Of a stretch of DNA of 33,692 nucleotides, positions 16,375 to 25,477 are shown piece by piece. Each line of letters opens with the position of its first letter. Position 1 is the first letter of the stretch. This DNA comes from Lewinellaceae bacterium (GTDB lineage Bacteria > Bacteroidota > Bacteroidia > Chitinophagales > Saprospiraceae). The translations under genes and the position numbers were made by a program. The notes beneath the pieces were generated by a model that worked only from the letters and a program-made list of their open reading frames with translations, was not told the origin of the DNA and did not search any database. The DNA lies in contig CANHEE010000021.1 of assembly GCA_947459655.1 (NCBI GenBank), positions 1-33,692 on the forward strand, written 5' to 3'.

Positions 16375-16414
16375 CCTTATTATATATTTTATAGCAATTA
16401 AAAAGTAATAGCGG

Positions 16415-17086
16415 ATGACGCTTTCGCAAACAGAGGAAAACTACCTCAAGACCATCTACATGCTTACTGAAGCAGAAAGCAGGACTGTCTCCACAAATGG
16501 AATCGCCGCCCAGATGAACACGGCTGCTGCCTCTGTAACCGATATGATCAAAAGGTTGGCTGAAAAGGGTCTGATCCACTATGAAAAGTACCGTGGGGTT
16601 TCATTGACCGATGCTGGCGATCAGAAAGCGCGCTCCCTGGTGAGAAAGCATCGACTCTGGGAAGTTTTTCTGGTTCAGTGGCTGCATTTTTCTTGGGATG
16701 AGGTTCACGATCTGGCCGAACAGCTCGAACACATTCAGTCAGAAGAACTGGTCGAACGCCTGGATATTTTCCTGAACTACCCAAAATTTGATCCCCATGG
16801 CGATCCAATTCCCGATAATGAAGGCAACATCACCGAAAGGAGGCAAATTCTGCTCTCCAACATCGAAACGGGCAACGGAGGCGTTACCGTAGGTGTGAAT
16901 GAGCACAGTCCACCTTTTCTGCAATACCTTGACCGCCTGGGTATCAACATCGGCACGCGAATAGACGTCATTGAGGTTTTTGAATTCGACGGATCCAGGA
17001 AGGTGATGCTGAACAACGAAACCGAAACTATGCTTTCGGGGAAAATCTGCGAGAATATCTATTTAAAAACCTTAAATCCTAGATAA
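16415..17086 (+). CDS. mntR: Metal-dependent DtxR/MntR-family transcriptional regulator
   Basis: A 223-residue repressor. Residues 1-60 form the winged helix with recognition helix AAASVTDMIKRLAEKG. Residues 72-140 form the metal-binding dimerisation domain, and the C-terminal part (about 150-223) looks like a FeoA/SH3-like domain. Aligned by eye on DtxR, the ligands are His79, Glu83, His98, Glu102, Glu105 and His106; Glu at 102 in place of cysteine is the manganese-type choice, as in MntR. Asn9 replaces DtxR Met10 (MntR Asp8). It begins 40 bases after a strong promoter carrying a DtxR-type palindrome and ends one base before mntH. Confidence 0.9.
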   Translation: MTLSQTEENYLKTIYMLTEAESRTVSTNGIAAQMNTAAASVTDMIKRLAEKGLIHYEKYRGVSLTDAGDQKARSLVRKHRLWEVFLVQWLHFSWDEVHDLAEQLEHIQSEELVERLDIFLNYPKFDPHGDPIPDNEGNITERRQILLSNIETGNGGVTVGVNEHSPPFLQYLDRLGINIGTRIDVIEVFEFDGSRKVMLNNETETMLSGKICENIYLKTLNPR

Positions 17087-17087
17087 T

Positions 17088-18974
17088 ATGGGCGACCACA
17101 AACATGCCTCACTAAGTGAAGTCCACGAGTCTGTAGAAACGTCCGATAAAAGAGGCTTCTGGAAAAGGCTGCTTGCATTTATGGGACCGGCCTACCTCGT
17201 GAGTGTCGGTTATATGGATCCCGGCAACTGGGCCACCGATTTGGCGGGTGGAAGCCAATTTGGCTACCAACTCATCTGGGTTCTCCTGATGTCCAATCTG
17301 ATTGCCCTGCTTTTACAGAGTTTTTGTGCTCGACTCGGCATCGTCAGGGGACTGGACCTTGCACAGGCATCGCGGGCCACCTATCCAAAGTTTATCAACA
17401 TCAGTCTGTATATTCTCGCCGAAGTGGCAATTGCGGCATGTGATCTTGCCGAAGTGGTGGGAATGGCCATCGGACTCCAACTGCTTTTCGGTTTTCCACT
17501 GCTGCTGGGCATTTGCATTTCAGTACTCGACACCTTCATCATCCTTTTTCTTTTGCACTACGGCATCCGAAAAATGGAAGCCTTTATCCTGTCATTAGTG
17601 GCCATTATCGGATTGTGTTTTTTGGGTGAACTGATTTTTGCAGCCCCTAAAATGAGTGAAATTGCTACCGGCTTTATTCCCTCAATACCTGGACATGATG
17701 CACTCTACATAGCGATAGGTATCATCGGTGCGACTGTTATGCCACATAATCTTTACCTACATTCTTCACTGGTACAGACCAGAAAATTCCAGAAAACCAA
17801 AGAGGAAATCGGAAAGGCCATCAGGTTCAATATCATTGATTCTGCCATCGCACTGAATTTCGCGTTCTTCGTTAATGCATCGATACTGATTCTTGCCGCC
17901 ACAGCCTTCTACAAAAACGGAATGTTTGAAGTGGCAGAAATCCAGGACGCCTACCGCTTGCTTGAGCCAGCACTGGGCAGCAAATGGGCACCGATTTTGT
18001 TTGCGGTTGCACTGATTGCTGCCGGACAAAGTTCTACCATCACCGGTACCCTGGCGGGTCAAATTGTGATGGAAGGCTACCTGAATTTGCGTATCCAACC
18101 TTGGCTGCGACGCATCATTACAAGGATGATTGCCATCGTTCCCGCCTTTCTGATCATCTATTTTTCAGGTGAAACAGCTACAGGAAAATTACTGGTAGGC
18201 AGTCAGGTCATTCTCAGTATGCAGCTCGGTTTTGCAGTAATTCCATTGATTCACTTCGTGAGTGACAAACGAAAAATGGGAGAATTTGCCATCAGCAATA
18301 CCCTCAAGGCGCTGGCATGGTCGAGCGCAATAGTCATCATCGGACTCAACATCAAGCTGGTTTACGAAGTATTGTCCGCCTTTATTAGCATTGATTCACC
18401 GAATCAGTGGATTTTCAAGTTCACACTTGTTCCACTGGCTATTTTAGCCTTGCTACTGATGGTCTTTGTATTTCTGGAACCATGGCTCATTACCATTAGG
18501 AAAGAAAAATTTACCCAGCTGCACAGCGGATTTTTGCCATTGGATATTCCACAAAAAATTGATATTTCGTTCAGAAAAATTGCAGTCTCCGTCGATTTTT
18601 CTTCCGTAGATTCCAAAACCATTCAGAACGCCCTGGCCCAGGGAGGAAGAGATGCCGAGTATCTGATTGTCCACGTAGTGGAAACAGCAGGCGCACGGTG
18701 GTTGGGCGATGAAATAAAAGACCACGAAACGGAAACGGACAGGGAATTTCTGAAAAAATACGCAGACGACCTGAACACTGCCGGATACCGCTGCACCTAC
18801 GAAATTGGTTACGGAAACAGGAAAATGGAAATTCCAAAAATCGTCAATCGCTTCGGTGCCGATCTGATGATAATGGGTGGACACGGTCATCAGACTGTAA
18901 TGGATTGGATTTTCGGAACCACCATTAGCGAGGTGAGGCACCAGCTCAATATTCCCGTATTGATTGTCCGCTAA
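17088..18974 (+). CDS. mntH: Nramp divalent metal transporter fused to a universal stress protein domain
   Basis: A 628-residue two-part protein. Residues 20-460 are an Nramp (MntH) transporter with about 11 helices: helix 1 carries the metal-binding GYMDPGNWATD and helix 6 carries ATVMPHNLYLHSS, the DPGN and MPH motifs that coordinate Mn(II) or Fe(II) during proton-coupled uptake. Residues 495-628 are a cytoplasmic UspA domain, from KIAVSVDFSS to a nucleotide-binding loop GGHGHQTVMDWIFGTT that fits G-2x-G-9x-G-S/T, so it probably binds ATP. The tail may gate transport by nucleotide; that is inference. It starts one base after mntR and ends at a terminator, giving a two-gene manganese-homeostasis operon. 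Confidence 0.93.
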   Translation: MGDHKHASLSEVHESVETSDKRGFWKRLLAFMGPAYLVSVGYMDPGNWATDLAGGSQFGYQLIWVLLMSNLIALLLQSFCARLGIVRGLDLAQASRATYPKFINISLYILAEVAIAACDLAEVVGMAIGLQLLFGFPLLLGICISVLDTFIILFLLHYGIRKMEAFILSLVAIIGLCFLGELIFAAPKMSEIATGFIPSIPGHDALYIAIGIIGATVMPHNLYLHSSLVQTRKFQKTKEEIGKAIRFNIIDSAIALNFAFFVNASILILAATAFYKNGMFEVAEIQDAYRLLEPALGSKWAPILFAVALIAAGQSSTITGTLAGQIVMEGYLNLRIQPWLRRIITRMIAIVPAFLIIYFSGETATGKLLVGSQVILSMQLGFAVIPLIHFVSDKRKMGEFAISNTLKALAWSSAIVIIGLNIKLVYEVLSAFISIDSPNQWIFKFTLVPLAILALLLMVFVFLEPWLITIRKEKFTQLHSGFLPLDIPQKIDISFRKIAVSVDFSSVDSKTIQNALAQGGRDAEYLIVHVVETAGARWLGDEIKDHETETDREFLKKYADDLNTAGYRCTYEIGYGNRKMEIPKIVNRFGADLMIMGGHGHQTVMDWIFGTTISEVRHQLNIPVLIVR

Positions 18975-18990
18975 TGTCATTCAGAAGGGT

Positions 18991-19030
18991 GGAAAAGACC
19001 ATATATCTTGCCATGCAGGGTCTTTTTTTC
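18991..19030 (+). terminator. Terminator of the mntR-mntH operon
   Basis: An eight-base-pair core stem (AAAAGACC at 18993-19000 with GGTCTTTT at 19019-19026), extendable at the base through a GG/CC pair, with an 18-base loop and a seven-T run. It lies 17 bases after the mntH stop. Confidence 0.75.
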
Positions 19031-19049
19031 CATCAATTTTGGAAAAAAA

Positions 19050-19081
19050 TTTGGTTCTGTCGCAAAACCCGTTTACCTTTG
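19050..19081 (+). promoter_or_regulatory. tRNA-Phe promoter
   Basis: TTTG at 19050-19053, a 20-base spacer, and TACCTTTG at 19074-19081, 26 bases before the mature tRNA. This fits the Bacteroidota consensus. Confidence 0.75.
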
Positions 19082-19107
19082 CATCGCTTTTTGAAAAAGC
19101 AGGGTTT

Positions 19108-19180
19108 GGTGCGGTAGCTCAGTTGGTAGAGCAAAGGACTGAAAATCCTTGTGTCGGGGGTTCGATTCCCTCCCACACCA
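19108..19180 (+). tRNA. tRNA-Phe (anticodon GAA)
   Basis: A 73-base cloverleaf ending in the discriminator A, with no encoded CCA. The D stem is GCTC/GAGC, the anticodon arm AAGGA-CTGAAAA-TCCTT has GAA at positions 34-36, the variable loop is GTGTC, and the T arm is GGGGG-TTCGATT-CCCTC. The acceptor arms GGTGCGG and CCACACC pair except for C5 against A68, an unusual mismatch. It has its own promoter and a terminator follows. Confidence 0.95.
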
Positions 19181-19183
19181 CAA

Positions 19184-19224
19184 AAAAGAGAGAGTTAGTG
19201 TCCAGTACATTAACTCTTTTTTTT
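19184..19224 (+). terminator. Terminator after tRNA-Phe
   Basis: A hairpin with AGAGTTA (19191-19197) pairing TAACTCT (19211-19217), flanked by an A tract and a run of eight T residues, four bases past the tRNA end. Confidence 0.75.
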
Positions 19225-19262
19225 GTTTGCATCAAAATCCTCCATTTTCCGTTATAGGTGCT

Positions 19263-20210
19263 ATGGATGTTACAATTGTCATACCGCTGTTCAATGAGGA
19301 AGAGTCCCTGCCCGAACTGCTCTCCTGGATAGAGCGGGTTACAGCAGAGAATCACCTCAGCTATGAAGTCATCATGGTAGATGACGGAAGCACCGACAAG
19401 TCTTGGGAAATTATCCGGCATTTGAGTGCTCAAAATCCACATGTCAGGGGAATAAAGTTCCGCAGAAACTACGGCAAATCTGCCGCGCTGCATGTGGGAT
19501 TTCAAGCTGCCCAGGGAGAAGTAGTAATCACCATGGACGCCGACCTGCAGGACAGTCCCGATGAAATACCCGGATTGGTCAAAATGATTAGGGAAGAAGA
19601 CTACCACCTCGTCAGCGGATGGAAGCAAAAACGCTACGATCCGATTTCGAAAACAATTCCGACGAAATTGTACAACTGGGCCACCCGCGCACTCCATGGT
19701 GTTCACCTTCACGACATCAATTGCGGACTCAAAGCATACAAAAAGGAAGTAGTTAAAAACATAGAGGTATATGGCGAAATGCACCGCTACATACCAGTCA
19801 TCGCCAAGTGGGCCGGCTTCAATAGGATAGGAGAGAAAGTCGTTCAGCACCAGGCCAGAAAATATGGGGTCACCAAATTCGGACTGGAGCGTTTCGTTTT
19901 CGGACTGCTTGATCTGCTATCAATAACCGTGGTCGCTCGCTTCGGAAAGAGACCCATGCACTTTTTCGGAACCATCGGTGTAGCAATGTTTGTAATCGGA
20001 CTCATCTCGGTGACTTTTCTCGGTGTGGATAAAATGGTCAGCTTGTACATGGGAGTAAAGGCGCCGCTCGTCACGACCCGTCCATGGTTTTACATCGCAC
20101 TGACTACCATGATTATGGGTACCCAGCTGTTTTTGGCGGGCTTCCTTGCCGAACTGATTGCGCGGCAAAATCCAGATAAAAATAGGTACGAAGTAGAGGA
20201 GAGGATGTAG
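19263..20210 (+). CDS. GT2 glycosyltransferase (polyprenyl-phosphate sugar transferase-like)
   Basis: A 315-residue GT-A fold transferase of the DPM1/ArnC/GtrB type. The N-terminus MDVTIVIPLFNEEESLPEL is the family start, followed by the nucleotide-binding VDDGSTDKSWE and the metal-binding DADLQDSPDE (DxD). The C-terminus has two membrane helices (about residues 236-258 and 275-300). These enzymes move a sugar from a nucleotide donor to undecaprenyl phosphate for later transfer by GT-C enzymes outside. The frame is open back into the tRNA, but the ATG at 19263 is the proper start. The gene sits 82 bases after tRNA-Phe. Confidence 0.9.
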   Translation: MDVTIVIPLFNEEESLPELLSWIERVTAENHLSYEVIMVDDGSTDKSWEIIRHLSAQNPHVRGIKFRRNYGKSAALHVGFQAAQGEVVITMDADLQDSPDEIPGLVKMIREEDYHLVSGWKQKRYDPISKTIPTKLYNWATRALHGVHLHDINCGLKAYKKEVVKNIEVYGEMHRYIPVIAKWAGFNRIGEKVVQHQARKYGVTKFGLERFVFGLLDLLSITVVARFGKRPMHFFGTIGVAMFVIGLISVTFLGVDKMVSLYMGVKAPLVTTRPWFYIALTTMIMGTQLFLAGFLAELIARQNPDKNRYEVEERM

Positions 20211-20265
20211 GCCGCAAAAACGCCTGAAATTCCATACTGTCCGGCATCCGGCAAGATAATTTGCT

Positions 20266-20273
20266 TACCTTTG
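20266..20273 (+). promoter_or_regulatory. -7 box upstream of the isomerase gene
   Basis: TACCTTTG fits TAnnTTTG and lies 38 bases before the ATG. A -33 box at correct spacing is not clear. Confidence 0.5.
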
Positions 20274-20311
20274 CCAACAGAATTTGAACTAAAAAATCTA
20301 AATTTCTTAAA

Positions 20312-21304
20312 ATGAAAATGCACGAATTGGTCAGCCGCTTTCCTTCCCAGCTCGAAGAGGCGCTCGAAATAGGAAAAAAAGCCGTCATAAACAAACCGAA
20401 AGGCACCATACGAAATGTATACGTTTCGGGATTGGGAGGCTCCGGTATCGGTGGAAATTTTGCACAGGAATTCATCCGAAACGAGGCAAAAATTCCCTAT
20501 GTGGTCGGAAAATCATATGATATCCCGAAATGGGTAGGCAAAAATACATTGGCCATAGCATCTTCTTATTCCGGCAATACAGAGGAAACACTGGCGGCAT
20601 TTGACGATATGCTCAAAACCGGTGCGAAAATCATCTGCGTATCCTCTGGAGGGAAATTGATTGAATTGGCCAAAAAACATGGACTGGACTATATTCAGGT
20701 GCCCTCCAATTGGCCATCACCAAGAGCATGTCTGGGTTATTCCGTAGTAATGCAATTGAGCATTCTGAACAAGCTTCGCCTGATTTCCGCCAAATCACTC
20801 AAGCAGATGACATCTTCCATCGCTCTGCTGAAAAGAGAAGAAGAGGATATCAAAAAACGTGCGATGAAAGTTGCTGCACAACTTGAAAACAAAATACCAA
20901 TCATATACACTACTGATAGGATGGAGTCTGTAGCAGTACGATTCCGACAGCAAGTCAACGAAAATGCCAAAATGCTGTGCTGGCACCATGTCGTACCTGA
21001 AATGAACCACAACGAGCTGGTAGGCTGGAAAATACCGAACAACGACCTGGCTGTGGTCTATTTCCGCAACAAGGACGATTATGAACGCAATGCGGTGCGG
21101 ATAGAGATCAACAAAACCATCATCAAAAAATGCACCGGCAACATCATTGAACTCAACTCAAAGGGTAGGAATCTGATTGAAAGGGCAATGTACTTTGTCC
21201 ACCTCGGTGACTGGATTTCCTGCTACCTCGCTGACCTCCGCAAGGAAGACAGCATAGAGGTCAAAGCCATTGATTTCCTCAAAGGGGAACTGGGGAAGAT
21301 ATAG
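20312..21304 (+). CDS. Bifunctional phosphoglucose/phosphomannose isomerase (SIS domain)
   Basis: A 330-residue two-SIS-domain protein matching the bifunctional PGI/PMI family known from archaea and Bacteroidota. Landmarks are VSGLGGSGIGGNF at about residues 38-50 (phosphate loop), SSYSGNTEET (sugar-phosphate binding), and the C-terminal half with VNENAK (candidate catalytic glutamate) and PEMNHNELVGW (catalytic histidine). It would interconvert glucose-6-phosphate, fructose-6-phosphate and mannose-6-phosphate, feeding both glycolysis and mannose-containing glycans. Start at 20312; a second ATG at 20318 is also possible. It ends in a bidirectional terminator shared with nadA. Confidence 0.9.
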   Translation: MKMHELVSRFPSQLEEALEIGKKAVINKPKGTIRNVYVSGLGGSGIGGNFAQEFIRNEAKIPYVVGKSYDIPKWVGKNTLAIASSYSGNTEETLAAFDDMLKTGAKIICVSSGGKLIELAKKHGLDYIQVPSNWPSPRACLGYSVVMQLSILNKLRLISAKSLKQMTSSIALLKREEEDIKKRAMKVAAQLENKIPIIYTTDRMESVAVRFRQQVNENAKMLCWHHVVPEMNHNELVGWKIPNNDLAVVYFRNKDDYERNAVRIEINKTIIKKCTGNIIELNSKGRNLIERAMYFVHLGDWISCYLADLRKEDSIEVKAIDFLKGELGKI

Positions 21305-21311
21305 TTTTCAC

Positions 21312-21345
21312 AAAAAGAGCGCTGTTTTTAACAACGCTCTTTTTT
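21312..21345. terminator. Bidirectional terminator between isomerase and nadA
   Basis: A ten-base-pair stem (21312-21321 with 21335-21344) continued past one mismatch by TGTT/AACA and a short loop, with A and T tracts on the two sides. Confidence 0.88.
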
Positions 21346-22352
21346 TACCCCAGCAATCCCGCTTTGGCCGATATTTCCATCATGCGGTCGATGGAGGCTA
21401 TTCCCTCGCGAATGACACTTTCCGCTAATAGTATTTCTGGCATTTCGTACTTCAGACAGAGGTACAGCTTTTCCATCGTGTTGCGTTTCATGTGCGGACA
21501 TTCATTGCAGGCACAGTTGTTTTCCGGCGGGGCGGGAATAAAGGTCTTGTCCGGTGATGCCTTTTCCATCTGGTGTAGGATTCCTGCCTCTGTTGCTACG
21601 ATAAAGGTCTTGGAAGGACTTTTCATCGTGTACTTCAGCAAACCGGTAGTGGATCCGATGTAGTCTGCCATTTCCAGCAGGGGAGCCTCGCACTCCGGAT
21701 GGGCAATGAACTCCGCATCTGGATATCTTTCCCTGAGTTTTACGATTTTTTCGCGGGAAAATATTTCGTGTACCATGCAGGCTCCATTCCATAGCACCAT
21801 GTCTCTTCCCGTTTTTTTCATCAGGTAGGCTCCTAGGTTTTTATCCGGAGCAAAAATAATCTTCCGGTCTCTGGGGATACTTTCAATGATCTGGACAGCA
21901 TTGGTGGAAGTACAGCAGATATCCGTCAGCGTTTTCAGCTCTGCGGTGCAATTGATGTAACTCACCACAATATGGTCGGGATATTTCTCTTTAAACTTAC
22001 GGAAAAGTTCGGGCGGACAGGAATCGGCCAGTGAGCAACCCGCTTTCAGGTCGGGAAGCAGCACCTTTTTTTGAGGAGAAAGCATCTTGGCGGTTTCTGC
22101 CATAAAATGCACACCCGCAAAAACGATAATGTCGGCAGCGGTTTCGGCGGCCTGCTGCGAAAGTCCGAGACTGTCTCCGATGTAGTCTGCGATATCCTGA
22201 ATCTCGCTTTCTTGGTAATAATGCGCAAGAATAACCGCATTTTTTGATTTTTTGAGTGCGTTGATTTCCGCAACTAGATCCAGTTGCGGATCAATTTCAA
22301 GATCCAGAAATCCGTTTTTTGTGAGTTGCTCCCTGGCCTGCTGTAATTCCAT
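21345..22352 (-). CDS. nadA: Quinolinate synthase A
   Basis: A 335-residue enzyme of NAD de novo synthesis: it condenses iminoaspartate with dihydroxyacetone phosphate to quinolinate using a 4Fe-4S cluster. Ligand cysteines are seen in [10 protein letters not shown] (Cys106), WNGACMVHE (Cys192) and CNECPHM (Cys285). The substrate-binding [19 protein letters not shown] segment (residues 43-61) is intact. The length is typical. It ends in a shared terminator and begins at an ATG 13 bases after the upstream gene's stop, so it is probably cotranscribed with the DUF4369-like gene. No nadB or nadC is present in the window. Confidence 0.97.
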   Translation of the reverse strand: MELQQAREQLTKNGFLDLEIDPQLDLVAEINALKKSKNAVILAHYYQESEIQDIADYIGDSLGLSQQAAETAADIIVFAGVHFMAETAKMLSPQKKVLLPDLKAGCSLADSCPPELFRKFKEKYPDHIVVSYINCTAELKTLTDICCTSTNAVQIIESIPRDRKIIFAPDKNLGAYLMKKTGRDMVLWNGACMVHEIFSREKIVKLRERYPDAEFIAHPECEAPLLEMADYIGSTTGLLKYTMKSPSKTFIVATEAGILHQMEKASPDKTFIPAPPENNCACNECPHMKRNTMEKLYLCLKYEMPEILLAESVIREGIASIDRMMEISAKAGLLG

Positions 22353-22365
22353 GATGTAAGTTTTT

Positions 22366-23781
22366 TTACTGTTTTGGTGGATTCAGGAATGCTGATTTCA
22401 ACAATCGCTCAAGATCTTCAGCTTTGATGTTTTTTCCAATGATCTTTCTATTTTCATCGAGAATATAGATGACAGGTAACTCAGTGACGGCATATTTACT
22501 CTTTACTAATTTACTGTTTTTTTCATCCAGAAACAGGTGTTTCCACCCGAAATCAATGGTACCTACCTCATCTTTCCATTCCTGATATTTCATGTTTGTG
22601 GCAATGGCAAAAATATCGACCCCTTTGTCCAGGTAGATTTTCATGGCATCGGCAACGATTGGCGTCCTGGCCGTACAGGCACTATCTGTGGTGTTGTAAA
22701 AATACAATACAGCATACTTGTTTTTGAAAGTGCTTAGGGCAACCAGACTATCTTTTTGATTTTTAAGGCTGAAGTCGGGTGCAATTTTGTTCAGCAGGTT
22801 GGGACGGTACAATGTTGCCTTCTTTTTCAGTCGTGCTATTGTAGCTTTGTCGGCCAGCGACTTGTCTTTTTTATAGTAGCTGTCTACCAGGTGGACCAGG
22901 ATGTTGTCTGAGCCACCGGTTTTTCTGATTTCCGCCTGCTTGGCCATCCACTCAACACCCATTCTGTACAGTTCCCTGTTGGGCTTGCAGAGGATCATCA
23001 GTCTGTCGAATGCCTGTACGATTGAATCGGGACGCACGCTGGTATACTGTTCAAAATAATTGGAAAATTTGGACGGCATCACCCTGGTATAGACCAATCT
23101 CTGGTCTTTGAAATCAAAGTCGTCCCAATAATGCCGATTGAGCCATACGAAATATGGGATATTGGGCTTGCCTTCATAGGTCATTTTACTTAGGGTAGCA
23201 GGCGGCTGCGGAACAATCTTGGTTTTGATGATCTTGGTGATGAACAGATCAGGATATTTTTTGTAAAATTCCGTTTCATATTCTTTTGCAATTTTGCTGG
23301 ATTCCACCATACTTTTTTCAAGTTCCTTCAGCTCCTCCTTCTTGTTGTCTCCACGACGAATGGTTTCCAACATGGATTTGAATTTCTGCTGTTCGGACTG
23401 CTGTCTTTTGTTGAATTTCTGATACTCCAGATAAGCTGTATTCTCAATCGACCCCTCGACCACCGTACTATCCAGCAACGCGTAAGCGTGGGTCCGGAAA
23501 TTTTGTCTGTACTCTTTGTTGATGATGAAATCAATCATGCCTATCCCTTTGATGTAGAAATAGTACTGACCATCATGTAGTTTTTTATCTCCCCTAAAGG
23601 TTACCTTTCCCACTGCAGAATCCATCCTGACAGTATCCAGAATAATAGTAGATTCTCCCTTGTAGTAACCGAACTCGCAGATTTTGGAAGGACATCTTTT
23701 TACATAAAAATTCAGTTCATAACCCTGGGCGAGAACTCTTCCTGCTGTGAAAAAAAGGATTAAAAAAAGCAGATTTTTCAT
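22366..23781 (-). CDS. Secreted thioredoxin-fold protein (DUF4369/DUF5106-like) with altered active site
   Basis: A 471-residue protein with a signal peptide ([20 protein letters not shown]), an N-terminal beta domain of DUF4369 type (about 21-115), a helical DUF5106-like middle (120-330) and a C-terminal thioredoxin-like domain (about 333-465). The latter starts [10 protein letters not shown] and has the cis-proline segment [10 protein letters not shown]. Where relatives have CxxC after the first strand, this protein reads DSAC at 366-369: the second cysteine is kept and the nucleophilic first one is gone. It therefore cannot form the usual internal disulfide, and may be a non-oxidoreductase or a mixed-disulfide partner. 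It shares strand and spacing with nadA downstream. Likely periplasmic. Confidence 0.75.
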   Translation of the reverse strand: MKNLLFLILFFTAGRVLAQGYELNFYVKRCPSKICEFGYYKGESTIILDTVRMDSAVGKVTFRGDKKLHDGQYYFYIKGIGMIDFIINKEYRQNFRTHAYALLDSTVVEGSIENTAYLEYQKFNKRQQSEQQKFKSMLETIRRGDNKKEELKELEKSMVESSKIAKEYETEFYKKYPDLFITKIIKTKIVPQPPATLSKMTYEGKPNIPYFVWLNRHYWDDFDFKDQRLVYTRVMPSKFSNYFEQYTSVRPDSIVQAFDRLMILCKPNRELYRMGVEWMAKQAEIRKTGGSDNILVHLVDSYYKKDKSLADKATIARLKKKATLYRPNLLNKIAPDFSLKNQKDSLVALSTFKNKYAVLYFYNTTDSACTARTPIVADAMKIYLDKGVDIFAIATNMKYQEWKDEVGTIDFGWKHLFLDEKNSKLVKSKYAVTELPVIYILDENRKIIGKNIKAEDLERLLKSAFLNPPKQ

Positions 23782-23816
23782 TTTTCGGAATATAAAATTA
23801 GTTAATCAAATACAAA

Positions 23817-24590
23817 TTAAAAACGGAGGTGACGAACAGTCTGAGCCTTGTTGATCAGCTGGTTTAGTGAGTCTATTCCAATCTTTATGTGGTTCTCCAC
23901 ATAATTTGACGTGACTTTTTTGTCGCTCTCATCGGTCTTGACTCCCTCAGGTATCATCGGAATATCGGAGACCAGCAGCAACGCTCCGGCCGGGATATGG
24001 TTTTTGAAAGCACACACAAAAAGTGTAGCCGTTTCCATATCTACGGCCAGACATCTGATGTCTCTGAGATATTGTTTAAAGTCTTCTTTATGTTCCCAGA
24101 CTCGGCGATTGGTGGTGTAGACTGTGCCGGTCCAATAGTCAAGATCATAATCTCTGATGGTGGTAGAAATGGCTTTCTGCAATGCGAAGGCAGGAAGTGC
24201 GGGAACTTCCGGTGGCATGTAGTCATTGGAGGTACCTTCCCCCCTAATAGCAGCAATCGGCAGGATTAAATCACCTACCTTGTTTTTGTCGGCGCGTATC
24301 CCACCGCATTTTCCCAAAAACAGCACTGCTTTGGGCATGATCGAAGTCAGCAAATCCATAATGGTAGCAGCATTGGGACTACCCATACCGAAATTGATCA
24401 TGGTGATGTCGCCTGCTGTGGCACACTGCATGGAACGGTCCTTACCTTTGATCTCCACATCATACCACTCCGCGAACATGGTCACGTAGTTGCTAAAATT
24501 GGTCAGTAAAATGTAGGATCCGAACTCGTTCAGCTGCATCCCGGTGTAGCGGGGTAGCCAGTTCTCAACTATTTCCTGTTTCGTTTTCAT
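23817..24590 (-). CDS. amn: AMP nucleosidase (short form)
   Basis: A 257-residue member of the PNP/MTA phosphorylase fold, close in appearance to the short Bacteroidota AMP nucleosidase that hydrolyses AMP to adenine and ribose-5-phosphate. Motifs are ITMINFGMGSPNAATIMDLL (phosphate-binding loop), FLGKCGGI, the ribose-binding AVDMETATLF and the catalytic-acid-bearing LLVSDIP. It lacks the long N-terminal extension of the E. coli enzyme. A nucleoside phosphorylase activity is possible, but the N-terminal MKTKQEIVENWLPRYTG and the overall layout favour AMP nucleosidase. It starts 41 bases past the mtgA stop on the same strand. Confidence 0.85.
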   Translation of the reverse strand: MKTKQEIVENWLPRYTGMQLNEFGSYILLTNFSNYVTMFAEWYDVEIKGKDRSMQCATAGDITMINFGMGSPNAATIMDLLTSIMPKAVLFLGKCGGIRADKNKVGDLILPIAAIRGEGTSNDYMPPEVPALPAFALQKAISTTIRDYDLDYWTGTVYTTNRRVWEHKEDFKQYLRDIRCLAVDMETATLFVCAFKNHIPAGALLLVSDIPMIPEGVKTDESDKKVTSNYVENHIKIGIDSLNQLINKAQTVRHLRF

Positions 24591-24631
24591 TTGTCAGTTC
24601 ATTTTATTGAAAACCCTTTTAGTTCTGCAGA

Positions 24632-25381
24632 TTATTCCTCTTTTGGCATCTGGACTTCATCGTCTGAGAGGTCGATGCCATCAATCCAGTACCGCATCTG
24701 GTGCACAATCCACTGCTGTTTCTTTGCAATATAGGGTCCCGGATTGACCGGCGACCACTTTCTCGGATTGGGCAGAATGGATGCGATGCCGGCCGCCTCC
24801 TGTCTACTCAAGTCGGCAGCGTGTTTTCGGTAGTAATGCAAAGAAGCAGCCTCAGCACCGTAGACACCATCTCCCATTTCAATGACATTCAGATATACCT
24901 CCATGATGCGTCGTTTCGACCAGAAAGTTTCGATCATGAAAGTAAAATACACTTCAAAACCTTTTCTGACCCAGCTTCTTCCCTGCCAGAGAAACACGTT
25001 TTTGGCAACTTGCTGGCTGATGGTACTGGCGCCCTGAACAGGTCTGCCCTTGCGTTTGCGTTTTTTATTATTTTCAATAGCTTTTTGAATGGCTTCAATG
25101 TCAAATCCGTTGTGTTCCTCAAAATGCTGGTCTTCAGAACAGATTACAGCAAGCACCAGATTATCGGATATTTCCTCCAGGGGCACCCAATCTTTTCTAA
25201 AAAAAATGGGCTTTCCGGCGCTTTTTTGTTCGACCATTCTCACCACCATCAAAGGTGTAAAAAAGACGGGAACAAGGCCGGTCAGCAAAACCCAGACAAA
25301 GGTGATTCCCAAAAACCACAGGGCAACTTTCAGTACCAGCGCACCGATGCTTTTGCGAATTTTCCTGAAATCAATTGCCAT
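24632..25381 (-). CDS. mtgA: Monofunctional peptidoglycan glycosyltransferase
   Basis: A 249-residue GT51 enzyme polymerising lipid II into glycan strands. After an N-terminal anchor helix (about 16-40) the core motifs appear in order: CSEDQHFEEHNGFD (with the catalytic glutamate), GASTISQQVAKNVFL, the second catalytic-region SKRRIMEVYLNVIEMGDGVYG, and AGIASILPNPRKWSP. No transpeptidase domain is present, so it is monofunctional. It is bordered downstream by AMP nucleosidase (41 bases) and upstream by a separate terminator-ended gene. Confidence 0.95.
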   Translation of the reverse strand: MAIDFRKIRKSIGALVLKVALWFLGITFVWVLLTGLVPVFFTPLMVVRMVEQKSAGKPIFFRKDWVPLEEISDNLVLAVICSEDQHFEEHNGFDIEAIQKAIENNKKRKRKGRPVQGASTISQQVAKNVFLWQGRSWVRKGFEVYFTFMIETFWSKRRIMEVYLNVIEMGDGVYGAEAASLHYYRKHAADLSRQEAAGIASILPNPRKWSPVNPGPYIAKKQQWIVHQMRYWIDGIDLSDDEVQMPKEE

Positions 25382-25477
25382 AATGACTTGCCTGTTTTCC
25401 TGACGATAAATAGGGATGCAAGATACGAAAGGCTGCAGATATCCTGTTGCTTTTAACCATTTTATAACGAAAACAGA

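Noticed and set aside
19149-19262. 38-codon extension of the GT2 glycosyltransferase into tRNA-Phe
   Set aside because: It overlaps the tRNA and its terminator; the family start is the ATG at 19263.
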